64,000 nt of DNA from an uncultured Anaerolineae bacterium (lineage in GTDB: Bacteria; Chloroflexota; Anaerolineae; Promineifilales; Promineifilaceae): positions 1-64,000 of the forward strand of contig CALEAD010000067.1 of the NCBI GenBank assembly GCA_937943625.1, given 5' to 3'. The notes beneath the pieces were generated by a model, which worked only from the letters and a program-made list of their open reading frames with translations, was not told the origin of the DNA and did no database searches. Of this stretch, positions 25,787-33,562 are shown in pieces (positions within the stretch are counted from its first letter, which is position 1; each line of letters begins with the position of its first letter). A program made the translations under genes and the position numbers.

Positions 25787-27436
25787 GTGCGCAACCAGAT
25801 TCATTTCCGTAACTTTCGCGGCGATCTCTTTGGCGGGGTCACGGCCGCGATTGTCTCCCTGCCCCTGGCATTAGCGTTTGGCGTGGCGTCTGGCGCGGGG
25901 CCAATGGCTGGACTGTATGGCGCCGTCATTGTCGGGTTGTTTGCCGCGCTCTTTGGCGGCACGCCGGCGCTCATCTCCGAGCCAACCGGGCCGATGACGG
26001 TGGCGATGGCCGCCATCGTAACGACCATGATTGCCAGCGATCCAGAGCATGGGCTGGCGCTGGCTTTTACCGTGGTGATGCTGGCCGGGCTGTTTCAGAT
26101 CGTTTTTGGCCTGATTCGCCTAGGCAACTATATCACGTTGATGCCGTACAGCGTGATTTCCGGCTTCATGTCTGGCATTGGCGTTATTTTGATAATTTTG
26201 CAAATTGCCCCCTTTTTGGGCCAGCCTGCTCCGGCTGGAGGCGTGTTGGGCACGTTGACCCAACTACCACAACTACTCAACCGCGCGAACCCCGCCGAAG
26301 TGTTGCTAGGGGCGCTGACGCTGGCTATTTTGTTCTTGTTTCCGCGGCGGTGGCGGCGGGTAGTGCCGGGAGAATTGGTGGCGCTGCTGCTGGGCACGGC
26401 CGTTTCCCTGCTGTTTTTTGCTGAAGCTGACCTGCGCCGCATTGGCGCGCTGCCCACAGGCCTTCCCTCCCTGACCTGGCCTACCTTCACGCCCGCTCTC
26501 TTCACCACGGTTCTTATGGAGAGCATGGTGTTGGCGCTGTTGGGGAGTATAGACGCGCTATTAACGGCCGTGATCGCCAACAGCCTGACACGCAGCGAAT
26601 ACGACGCGAACAAAGAACTGGTCGGCCAGGGCATTGGCAACCTCTTTTCCGGCCTGTTGGGCGGGCTGCCCGGTGCGGGAGCGACCATGGGCACAGTGGT
26701 CAACATTCAGGCCGGCGGGCGCACGGCGCTTTCCGGGATTGTGCGCGCGCTTGTGCTGCTGGCGGTGGTGCTGGGCGCTTCGCGCCTGACAGAACCGATT
26801 CCCCTGGCGGTGCTGGCGGGCATTGCCATCAAAGTTGGTCTAAACATTCTCGACTGGAGCTTTCTTAAACGGGCGCACAACGTCTCGCACCGCGCCGCGC
26901 TGGTAATGTATGGCGTGCTGCTGCTGACCATCTTTGTAGAATTAATTGTGGCTGTGGGCGTGGGCGTGTTCATCGCCAATTTCCTCACCATTGAGCGCTT
27001 GAGCGCACTGCAAACGCGCAATGTCAAGGCCATCAGTGATGCGGATGATGAAGTGCCGCTGAGCGCAGAAGAGCGGCAGCTTTTAGAACAGGGAAAGGGA
27101 GGGGTGTTGCTCTTTTACCTCAGTGGGCCTATGGTCTTTGGCGTGGCGAAGGCGATTGCGCGCGAGCATTTGCTGATGCGCCGCTATGAAAGTATCATCT
27201 TTGACCTGAGTAATGTCTCGTTTCTTGATGTGACCGTGTCCCTGGCAATTGAAAATAGCATTAAGGACACCCTGGATGCGGGGCGGCGCGTCTACCTGGT
27301 TTTTGCTGATGAGGAGGTTTCCCGCCAGATGCGCGGGCTAGGTATTCTCAGTCGCCTACCTGCGGATGGTGTACACACAAACCGATTGGCCGCGCTGCAA
27401 ACGGCCGTTGGCGTAAGCGAAAAACGCCAGCCATGA
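25787..27436 (+). CDS. SulP-family anion transporter with STAS domain
   Basis: A 549-residue SLC26/SulP permease with about 12 membrane helices (FGVASGAGPMAGLYGAVIVG near 24-43; SEPTGPMTVAMAAI) and a C-terminal STAS domain from about 440 (VLLFYLSGPMVFGVAKAI; IIFDLSNVSFLDVT). Members carry sulfate, bicarbonate or other anions, often with H+ or Na+. The substrate cannot be decided. The start is GTG 25787 with AAGGAG about 12 bp upstream. It closes the plus-strand run that began with carH; its link to carotenoids is unknown. It ends 13 bp before a converging gene, with no terminator seen. Confidence 0.92.
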   Translation: MRNQIHFRNFRGDLFGGVTAAIVSLPLALAFGVASGAGPMAGLYGAVIVGLFAALFGGTPALISEPTGPMTVAMAAIVTTMIASDPEHGLALAFTVVMLAGLFQIVFGLIRLGNYITLMPYSVISGFMSGIGVILIILQIAPFLGQPAPAGGVLGTLTQLPQLLNRANPAEVLLGALTLAILFLFPRRWRRVVPGELVALLLGTAVSLLFFAEADLRRIGALPTGLPSLTWPTFTPALFTTVLMESMVLALLGSIDALLTAVIANSLTRSEYDANKELVGQGIGNLFSGLLGGLPGAGATMGTVVNIQAGGRTALSGIVRALVLLAVVLGASRLTEPIPLAVLAGIAIKVGLNILDWSFLKRAHNVSHRAALVMYGVLLLTIFVELIVAVGVGVFIANFLTIERLSALQTRNVKAISDADDEVPLSAEERQLLEQGKGGVLLFYLSGPMVFGVAKAIAREHLLMRRYESIIFDLSNVSFLDVTVSLAIENSIKDTLDAGRRVYLVFADEEVSRQMRGLGILSRLPADGVHTNRLAALQTAVGVSEKRQP

Positions 27437-27448
27437 CGAAATCCTGGA

Positions 27449-27805
27449 TCAGGCCTCTGACTGTACAGACTGTGTGCCAAATAAGCAACAAGAAAAATTA
27501 GTGGTTCTCTCCAGGCGAATTTGCAGCGCATTTTTCGGGGGCACGCCGCGCACCAGCACACCGTAAAGCGTAAGCAAATGCACAGCAACGGACCGAATTG
27601 CTTGTGGAGATGGAACACCAGGGTGCTGCGCAGCATAAGCATCGGTCAGCAGAGGCGCAAAGGGATGGGACGCCAGCAGGGGATGGCCGCCGCTTTGCAT
27701 GTTGGCGTAAATTGCCCAGCAGGCTGGCGATGCGCTAATGTAGCGATGGGCGGTGCCAGTCGTGCTCGGTAGCACAGCGCCACAACCAGGGCAAGACTCA
27801 ACCAT
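27449..27805 (-). CDS. DUF5946 family protein
   Basis: A 118-residue small protein. It starts ESCPGCGAVLP (3-13), then TAHRYISASPACWAIYA (18-34), the pattern I associate with DUF5946. Cys5, Cys8, His20 and Cys29 could bind zinc. The function is unknown. It starts 2 bp after the stop of the Agl23-like gene, so it is the last gene of that operon. Its 3' end nearly meets sulP, which lies on the other strand. Confidence 0.75.
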   Translation of the reverse strand: MVESCPGCGAVLPSTTGTAHRYISASPACWAIYANMQSGGHPLLASHPFAPLLTDAYAAQHPGVPSPQAIRSVAVHLLTLYGVLVRGVPPKNALQIRLERTTNFSCCLFGTQSVQSEA

Positions 27806-27807
27806 AA

Positions 27808-30800
27808 TTAGCCGGAAGGCGTTGGCGAGGGTTCTGCTGTCGGGCTTTCCTCAAGCGGCAATTCTTCCACAGGCAGCTCTTCCATCGGTGCTTCTTCTAC
27901 GGGGACAGGAAAAGGTGGCGCAGCAAAGATGGCGTTGAACTTGAGAATGCGGTGATTGCCCGCATCGGCTATGTAGATGTTGTTTTGTGCATCTATGGCA
28001 ATGCCGTTGGGCAGGCCGAAGCTGTTGACGTCGGCGCCAAATTTGCCAAAGCGTGCCAGGTATTCTCCGTTGGCGGTGAAAATGAGCACGCGGTACCCTT
28101 CCGGATCGGTGACGTATACGCGGTTCAGGCTGTCTAGCGCCAGGTAGGGCTTGTTGTTAATGGATTGCCCGGCCCACGCGCGCACGCGCCAGTCGAAAAT
28201 GGGGAAGAATTCGGGCAGGAACTGTTGGATACGGCCGTTCCAGGTGTCTGCCAGGTATATGGCGCCGTCGCTGGCCAGCGCCAGCCCCACCGGTTCATTG
28301 AGCTGCCCTGGCAGGTTGCCAAAGCTGCCCACCTGCTGCAAAAACGTACCGTCGCGCGTCAGCACCTGCATGCGGTGATTGCCCGTATCGGTCACCAGCA
28401 GGCGGTTGTCAGGCAGCAGCAGCACGGAGCGAGGGCCAAAGAACAGCCCCAGGCTGTTGCTGCCCGTATCGGCAGCGCCGCTTTGCCCGTAAGCGCCGAC
28501 AAAACCACCATTAAGCGTAAATTTTTGGATGCGATGGTTCCAGGTATCGGCCACGTAGACAAATTGCTCGTCTACCGCCAGGCCCCAGGGTTCATTGAAC
28601 TGCCCCGGTGCTGTGCCAAATTCACCCCAGCCGGTGACAAAGTTGCCCTGCGCGTCGAACACCTGAATGCGGTGATTACCAGAGTCGGCAACGTAGATAC
28701 GGCCGTCTGGCCCAATAGCCACATTGCGTGGTGTATTCAACTGTCCTGGTGCCATGCCCGGCACGCCCGCCTGATTAATGACCAAAGAAGGCGAGGGGAG
28801 CAGTTCCCCTTCGGCATACGGGTCACGCAGGCTTTCGGCATACACCGGTCCCACGCCATAATCCCAAATATTGGCCAGCACATCTTTGCGGATGTAAAGG
28901 CGCAGCTCGTGGCGTAGCGGCCATTCGCTAATGCGATAACGGCCGCCAAACACCTGCTCGTACTTCGCATAATCACGATAGAAGAAGATGTTGTACAGCG
29001 CCTCGCGCACGTTCGGGTCGCCCAACCCGCGCCTTACGCGGCCCAGCTGTTCTGCCTGCGCATCGCCGAAAATGGCGTTCCAGGAAAAGTGGCGATACTC
29101 TTCCATTGGCCACCAGAGGAAAGTATAGGTCTGGTACTCAAAGTTGTTCGCCAGATAGGGGTCGGTAATGCCCCACTCGTTGCGCCCCACAATGATGATG
29201 GGCGAATCGTTGAGCGAATTGCTGGGGCTTTGGCCAAAAAAGACGCGGTTAGGGTAGTCGCGCAAGTACCAGGTGTAGGGCCAGGAGACGTCGCTGCTAA
29301 AGGCCACGCGAATGCTTTTGTCGCCGTGCAGGCGGAAAGAAAGCGCTTCCACCTGTGCCATCACTGATTGTTTGGTAGCAGGCGCGCCGTGTGCATACAC
29401 CATGTACTCGGTGGTGTAATCGGCGTTGGGGAAGGCGGCCATGTAGGCAAAGCGGATGGTGAGCAGGCTGAGCACGCCATACCAGCCCAAGACACCAATT
29501 GGGTTGCGCAGGGCGGGCGTGACGCGCTGGCGCACGCGGTACCAGAAGTAAAAGACGCCACCCGTCAGCAGCAGGGTGCCCAGGAAACGACCGATGCGCT
29601 GCAAATTTTGTGCCGCCTGGTCGCCAAACCGCAACTGCCCTAGCCAGAGTGGGGAAATGACGAGAAAGACGGCGATAAGCAATACGGCCGTTAGCCCCAA
29701 CAACAGCAGCGGCTCTCGCGAGCAAAACGCGCGCGCCGCGACCCCTTTCAGCTTTTCATTAAAGTACCAGCCCAGCAAAAACGCCATTGGGGAAACAAAA
29801 TGCACGCTCAGCCAGGGCATCTTTTCTCCAGCCACGCTATAGGCAAACCAGGTCAGCAGCAGCCACCAGATCATGAACGGCACAAACTGGAATAACTCTG
29901 GCAGCTCCACCAGTCTGCGTAGCGACTCTGTACCGTGCTGTTGCCGCACCCAATTGTGCCAGAACAGCAGCCAGAGTAAGATTGCGCCTCCCAGCAGCAG
30001 TAGCGCGGCAATCATGCCTACTAGATTGCCGCTCAGCGTCCCTTCTACCGCCGGTATCCCCGGTGCCGGGTGCGTGGCATTTTCATACAGCCAGCGGGTC
30101 AGGCTGTAGGCCAGCAGTGCTGCCAGCAGTGCGCTCAGCCAGTAACCAACGACGCGATTCAGGCGCTGTTGAGTTAGCCAGAGCCGCATGGCCAAAAAGG
30201 AGAAGATCACCGGCAAGAATTCGTAGAACGGGGTGACGAAGAAGTAGTAATACCAGGGTTGGCTGCCGCGCTGCACCTCTTGCTGATTTAGCCAGTAGCC
30301 GAGTGAGCCAATCATGCCGCTGGCGATACCGTTCAGATTGGTAAAAACGGCCGTAAACAGCACCACATAAATGGTATAAAAAATGGCTGCTGAGATGAGA
30401 AAGCGCTGTTTGTGCCACCACAGCCCCACCAGCACGCTGACGGCAATGGCGATAATCATAAAGCCGCCGGAATGCGCCAGCCCGGAGTTGAAAAACCCTT
30501 CACGGCAGGTCGCGCTGCTGACGCGGTTGATGAACAGTTGCAGATCACTCATCATCTCCTGCCCGGCCAGCGTACAGGGGACGTAGCCGTAATCGTTGGG
30601 GTCCCAGCCAGCCATGAAGGTGAAGAGGGGCACAGTCATAGGCAGCAGCAGGGTGGTAAAAAGGACGATCAGGTCAAACTCAGGGTAATCGTCTATGTGC
30701 GGGCGCATGGCGCGGCCGAGCAGAAACAGGCCAGTGCTCAGGACGCCGATGCCAAAAATGACGATCCAGCCGCCGATGTGGCGCTCGTTAGGGTCAACGG

Positions 30801-31608
30801 CCGTTGTCGCCGCCGGTGCGTTAGGGTCAACAGCGAAGCCTTCGCCTGTTTGCGTGGTGGATGTGGTGGCGCTGGCGCGTGCCTCACGCTCGACCAGCCC
30901 GCCACCGATAATCATCAACACACTGATGCCGATAATGAGCAGCGGTACACGCATCGCCTTCAGCCGGCCGCGCAGCCATTTAGAGGTGACCACTTGCGCC
31001 AGCAGCCGCACAATAAGAAAGCTGCCGAAAATGGCGACGTAGATAAATGCCGTTTCCATGGTGGTAAACATCAGCGCATTGCCGATGGCAAACCACCACA
31101 GGTATCTCTGCTGACGTTCGCGCAGGTAAAACCAGAGGCTGATCATCACCATCAGCGCCGCCATAATCACGTAGATGTCGTGGCGGATGTAGCGCGAGTA
31201 ATAGAGGATGTAGGGGGAAATGAGAAAGGTGAAGCTGGCAAAGAGCGCCCCCACGCGGCCAATCCAGCGGCGCAGCAGGTAGGGAAGCAGGATCAGCAGC
31301 ACGCCCAGCACGGCGACAGGCACGCGCGCGCTGTAGTCGCTATCGCCAAAGAGCCAATAGGAAACGGCCGTTGCGTGAAAGAGCGAAGGCCCGTGCATCA
31401 TCGGTGTGTGCACATATCCCTGCCCGTCGTAAAACTGGTAAGAAAATTGCGTGTGCAGGCTTTCGTCGTGGCTGACCACGCGACTGCCCAAATCCCAAAA
31501 GCGGCTGATGATGGCCAGCACCACAAACAGCAGGTAGATACCCTTTTCCCAGTCCAGGGTGATCTGGGGGCGTTTTGTTTCTGTTGGCAAGTGTGTCAGT
31601 TCGTTCAT
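27808..31608 (-). CDS. Agl23-like (TIGR03663) glycosyltransferase with NHL propeller
   Basis: A 1266-residue fusion. The first 600 or so residues are a multi-pass GT-C type membrane domain of the TIGR03663 'flippase activity-associated' group, with SHDESLH at 46-52 carrying the likely catalytic Asp, and MMHGPSLFH at 70-78. A soluble region follows. From about residue 960 there are roughly six NHL repeats (IYVADSGNHRIQVF, VYVADTWNHRIQKF, IYIADAGNHRILKF). The tail is acidic and Pro-rich (EELPVEELPLEESPT). It probably transfers a polyprenyl-linked sugar outside the membrane, with the propeller as a binding platform. GTAQGEGF-like lumenal loops contain low-complexity inserts. Confidence 0.85.
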   Translation of the reverse strand: MNELTHLPTETKRPQITLDWEKGIYLLFVVLAIISRFWDLGSRVVSHDESLHTQFSYQFYDGQGYVHTPMMHGPSLFHATAVSYWLFGDSDYSARVPVAVLGVLLILLPYLLRRWIGRVGALFASFTFLISPYILYYSRYIRHDIYVIMAALMVMISLWFYLRERQQRYLWWFAIGNALMFTTMETAFIYVAIFGSFLIVRLLAQVVTSKWLRGRLKAMRVPLLIIGISVLMIIGGGLVEREARASATTSTTQTGEGFAVDPNAPAATTAVDPNERHIGGWIVIFGIGVLSTGLFLLGRAMRPHIDDYPEFDLIVLFTTLLLPMTVPLFTFMAGWDPNDYGYVPCTLAGQEMMSDLQLFINRVSSATCREGFFNSGLAHSGGFMIIAIAVSVLVGLWWHKQRFLISAAIFYTIYVVLFTAVFTNLNGIASGMIGSLGYWLNQQEVQRGSQPWYYYFFVTPFYEFLPVIFSFLAMRLWLTQQRLNRVVGYWLSALLAALLAYSLTRWLYENATHPAPGIPAVEGTLSGNLVGMIAALLLLGGAILLWLLFWHNWVRQQHGTESLRRLVELPELFQFVPFMIWWLLLTWFAYSVAGEKMPWLSVHFVSPMAFLLGWYFNEKLKGVAARAFCSREPLLLLGLTAVLLIAVFLVISPLWLGQLRFGDQAAQNLQRIGRFLGTLLLTGGVFYFWYRVRQRVTPALRNPIGVLGWYGVLSLLTIRFAYMAAFPNADYTTEYMVYAHGAPATKQSVMAQVEALSFRLHGDKSIRVAFSSDVSWPYTWYLRDYPNRVFFGQSPSNSLNDSPIIIVGRNEWGITDPYLANNFEYQTYTFLWWPMEEYRHFSWNAIFGDAQAEQLGRVRRGLGDPNVREALYNIFFYRDYAKYEQVFGGRYRISEWPLRHELRLYIRKDVLANIWDYGVGPVYAESLRDPYAEGELLPSPSLVINQAGVPGMAPGQLNTPRNVAIGPDGRIYVADSGNHRIQVFDAQGNFVTGWGEFGTAPGQFNEPWGLAVDEQFVYVADTWNHRIQKFTLNGGFVGAYGQSGAADTGSNSLGLFFGPRSVLLLPDNRLLVTDTGNHRMQVLTRDGTFLQQVGSFGNLPGQLNEPVGLALASDGAIYLADTWNGRIQQFLPEFFPIFDWRVRAWAGQSINNKPYLALDSLNRVYVTDPEGYRVLIFTANGEYLARFGKFGADVNSFGLPNGIAIDAQNNIYIADAGNHRILKFNAIFAAPPFPVPVEEAPMEELPVEELPLEESPTAEPSPTPSG

Positions 31609-31615
31609 AAGTTTA

Positions 31616-31746
31616 GCTGTTAGCCATTAGCGATTGGCAATTAGCAAGAAGCAGGAAGAGGGTCAACGGTCAATAGCCAATGGTCAATCATTAACGGATA
31701 TTCCGCACCCCCTACTCCGCACTTCCTACTCCCTACTCTCTACTCC
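31616..31746. repeat. Spacer made of low-complexity words
   Basis: The whole gap is built from variants of two short words: TTAGCCATTAGCGATTGGCA and GTCAATAGCCAATGGTCAAT in the first half, then CTCCCTACTCTCTACTCCCT in the second. It holds no gene. The same words recur before plsY, crtD, the esterase gene and inside coding loops near 37.4 and 51.7 kb. Confidence 0.7.
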
Positions 31747-33492
31747 CTACTCCCTTTCAACTAAATCTGCCCTGATCCAGAGAACCACGCGCTGCTCCTG
31801 CACAACGGCGCGGGATTCATGAAAGAGCCACCAGCGCAGTGCATCCAGCACAGGCGTAGGCGTCAGCAAAGAATCTGGGGCGATGCCAGTGCGCAGCAGG
31901 CCAAAATCGCCGCCAAAGTAGTTGCTGCCAAAGGCCGGCCCGTTTGCTTGGCTGGCGGCCTCTTGGGTGGTGAGGATGAGGCTGGCTTGTGTGCCCGGGG
32001 GAACGCTCTGGCCGAAGCTGGCGTTGGTAAATTCACGCAAATACCAGCGCAACACGGCCGTATCCACGCCACCTACCAGGTCAATTTCCTTTTCGCTACC
32101 CGTTACCTGCGCCGAAATCTGGCGCACCAGGCGAATGAGCATGGGCAGGTCATCGTCGGTTGCCGGGGTTTGTACCCAGCGCTCGCGCACATCATTGGCG
32201 GCAGCGTGTCCCAGCCACCACGCCGTGCCCCACTGGTAGAAGCTCAGCAGCAGCAGTGCCGTCAGCAGGATGGCCTGATAAGTGGGGGTTTGTGCCCACG
32301 CCCAAAAGAAGTAGATGGTAACGGCCGTGACGGCAAAGGCAAACAGCGCCAGCCAGATATTCTCTAAATTATTCTCTAGGTTATAGGCTACCACACGCAC
32401 AAAACGCGCCACGTTGACCAGCATCAGCCCGCCCAGCAGCGCCAGCGCCAGGCTAAAGAGCCAGGTCAGGCCATCATCCAGCGCCACCAGCACCGCTGCT
32501 GCCAGACGGCCGATGAGCAGGCTGCCGGGCAGCAACAGCAGCGGCACAAGCGTCAGGTTGCCCCATTGCAGTAGTAGCAGCAGCGCCAGCCCGCCTAACC
32601 ACAGAGCGGCCTGCGTGGCCGGCGCATCTTCGCGCCAGACGGCCCACAGCAGCGCAGGCACGCCCAACAGCAGCGGTAATACTTCATATCGTCCCAGCGC
32701 CAGAATGGGGTTAAAAAGCGCCGCCAGACCGCCGCTGAAACCAAATAGCTGGAGCCACTGCCCTAACAGCGCCGCCGCGCTGCCGGCGCCAGGCAGGTGC
32801 CCCAGCAGGAGCGTGCTGAGCGCCACAAAGAGCACCAGGGTCACAACGGCCGTTTCTCGCCATTCTCCTTTCTGCGGCCAACGCGCCCGCTGGCTGAGCA
32901 GCAGCGGTAGCAGCGCCAGCAACCCGCCGTAAAAGAGGGGGGCGCTGCTCACTCCTAGGGCCAGGGCGCCACCCGCCAGGTGCAGCCATCCCCCTCCTTC
33001 GTCCTGGTAGCGCAACCAGGCTACCAGCAACAGGAACAAGGCGAACAGGGCCAATGAATCGCCAGAAGCGGTGCGGGAAACGGCCGTTGCCAGTGGGGAG
33101 ATGGCCAACAGCCAGGCCGCCGCCAGCGCGCCCACCTCCCCCAGGCGACGGCGCAGCAGCCAGGGCAGCAGCGCCAGCGCCACGCCAGCCAACGCCGGAA
33201 CCAGGCGCATGACGCCATCAGAGAAACCCAACACCTGGCTCAGCACGGCCGTCAGGCTGAAGTAGGCCGGGCTGGGCACGACAATTGCCTGTTCCCCTGC
33301 CTGCCAGAAGCGCCAGACACCTAGCGCCGCTTCTGCTTCCGCAGGCGAGAGGGGCAGACGGCCGAGGTTGGCCAGGCGCAGCAGCGCTGCCGCCGCGCCC
33401 ACGAGCAAAAATAGCCCATCGGCCAGGGTCAGGTGCAGCCCGGCAACGGCCGTTGCCCCTGCCTCTCGTTCGGATTTTGCTAAATCAACCAA
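31747..33492 (-). CDS. GT39-like membrane glycosyltransferase
   Basis: A 581-residue protein with about 10-12 membrane helices and a soluble C-terminal part of about 130 residues. The first lumenal loop has PLSPAEAEAALGVWRFW (near 52-68) in place of the usual Asp-Glu of ArnT/PMT enzymes. The layout (WLLAISPLATAVSRTASGDS) otherwise matches the dolichyl-mannosyltransferase-like GT39 family. The weak catalytic loop leaves open whether it is active. The start is a TTG at 33492 with GGAG 8 bp upstream, inside a GAGATTAGAGATTGG word. It probably works with the flanking DUF2298 and Agl23-like proteins on an exported glycan. Confidence 0.72.
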   Translation of the reverse strand: MVDLAKSEREAGATAVAGLHLTLADGLFLLVGAAAALLRLANLGRLPLSPAEAEAALGVWRFWQAGEQAIVVPSPAYFSLTAVLSQVLGFSDGVMRLVPALAGVALALLPWLLRRRLGEVGALAAAWLLAISPLATAVSRTASGDSLALFALFLLLVAWLRYQDEGGGWLHLAGGALALGVSSAPLFYGGLLALLPLLLSQRARWPQKGEWRETAVVTLVLFVALSTLLLGHLPGAGSAAALLGQWLQLFGFSGGLAALFNPILALGRYEVLPLLLGVPALLWAVWREDAPATQAALWLGGLALLLLLQWGNLTLVPLLLLPGSLLIGRLAAAVLVALDDGLTWLFSLALALLGGLMLVNVARFVRVVAYNLENNLENIWLALFAFAVTAVTIYFFWAWAQTPTYQAILLTALLLLSFYQWGTAWWLGHAAANDVRERWVQTPATDDDLPMLIRLVRQISAQVTGSEKEIDLVGGVDTAVLRWYLREFTNASFGQSVPPGTQASLILTTQEAASQANGPAFGSNYFGGDFGLLRTGIAPDSLLTPTPVLDALRWWLFHESRAVVQEQRVVLWIRADLVERE

Positions 33493-33562
33493 TCTCTAAT
33501 CTCCATTCCTACCTGTGCCCTGGCTGACAACCAACCCATCCTTGCCACGCCTGACAATCAGC

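Noticed and set aside
30412-31623. A 403-codon open frame opposite the Agl23-like gene, and similar long frames at 16604-17455, 18420-19061 and 28165-28917
   Set aside because: They lie antisense to clear genes, are rich in His, Gln, Arg and Ala as expected from GC-rich shadows, and have no domain or ribosome site.
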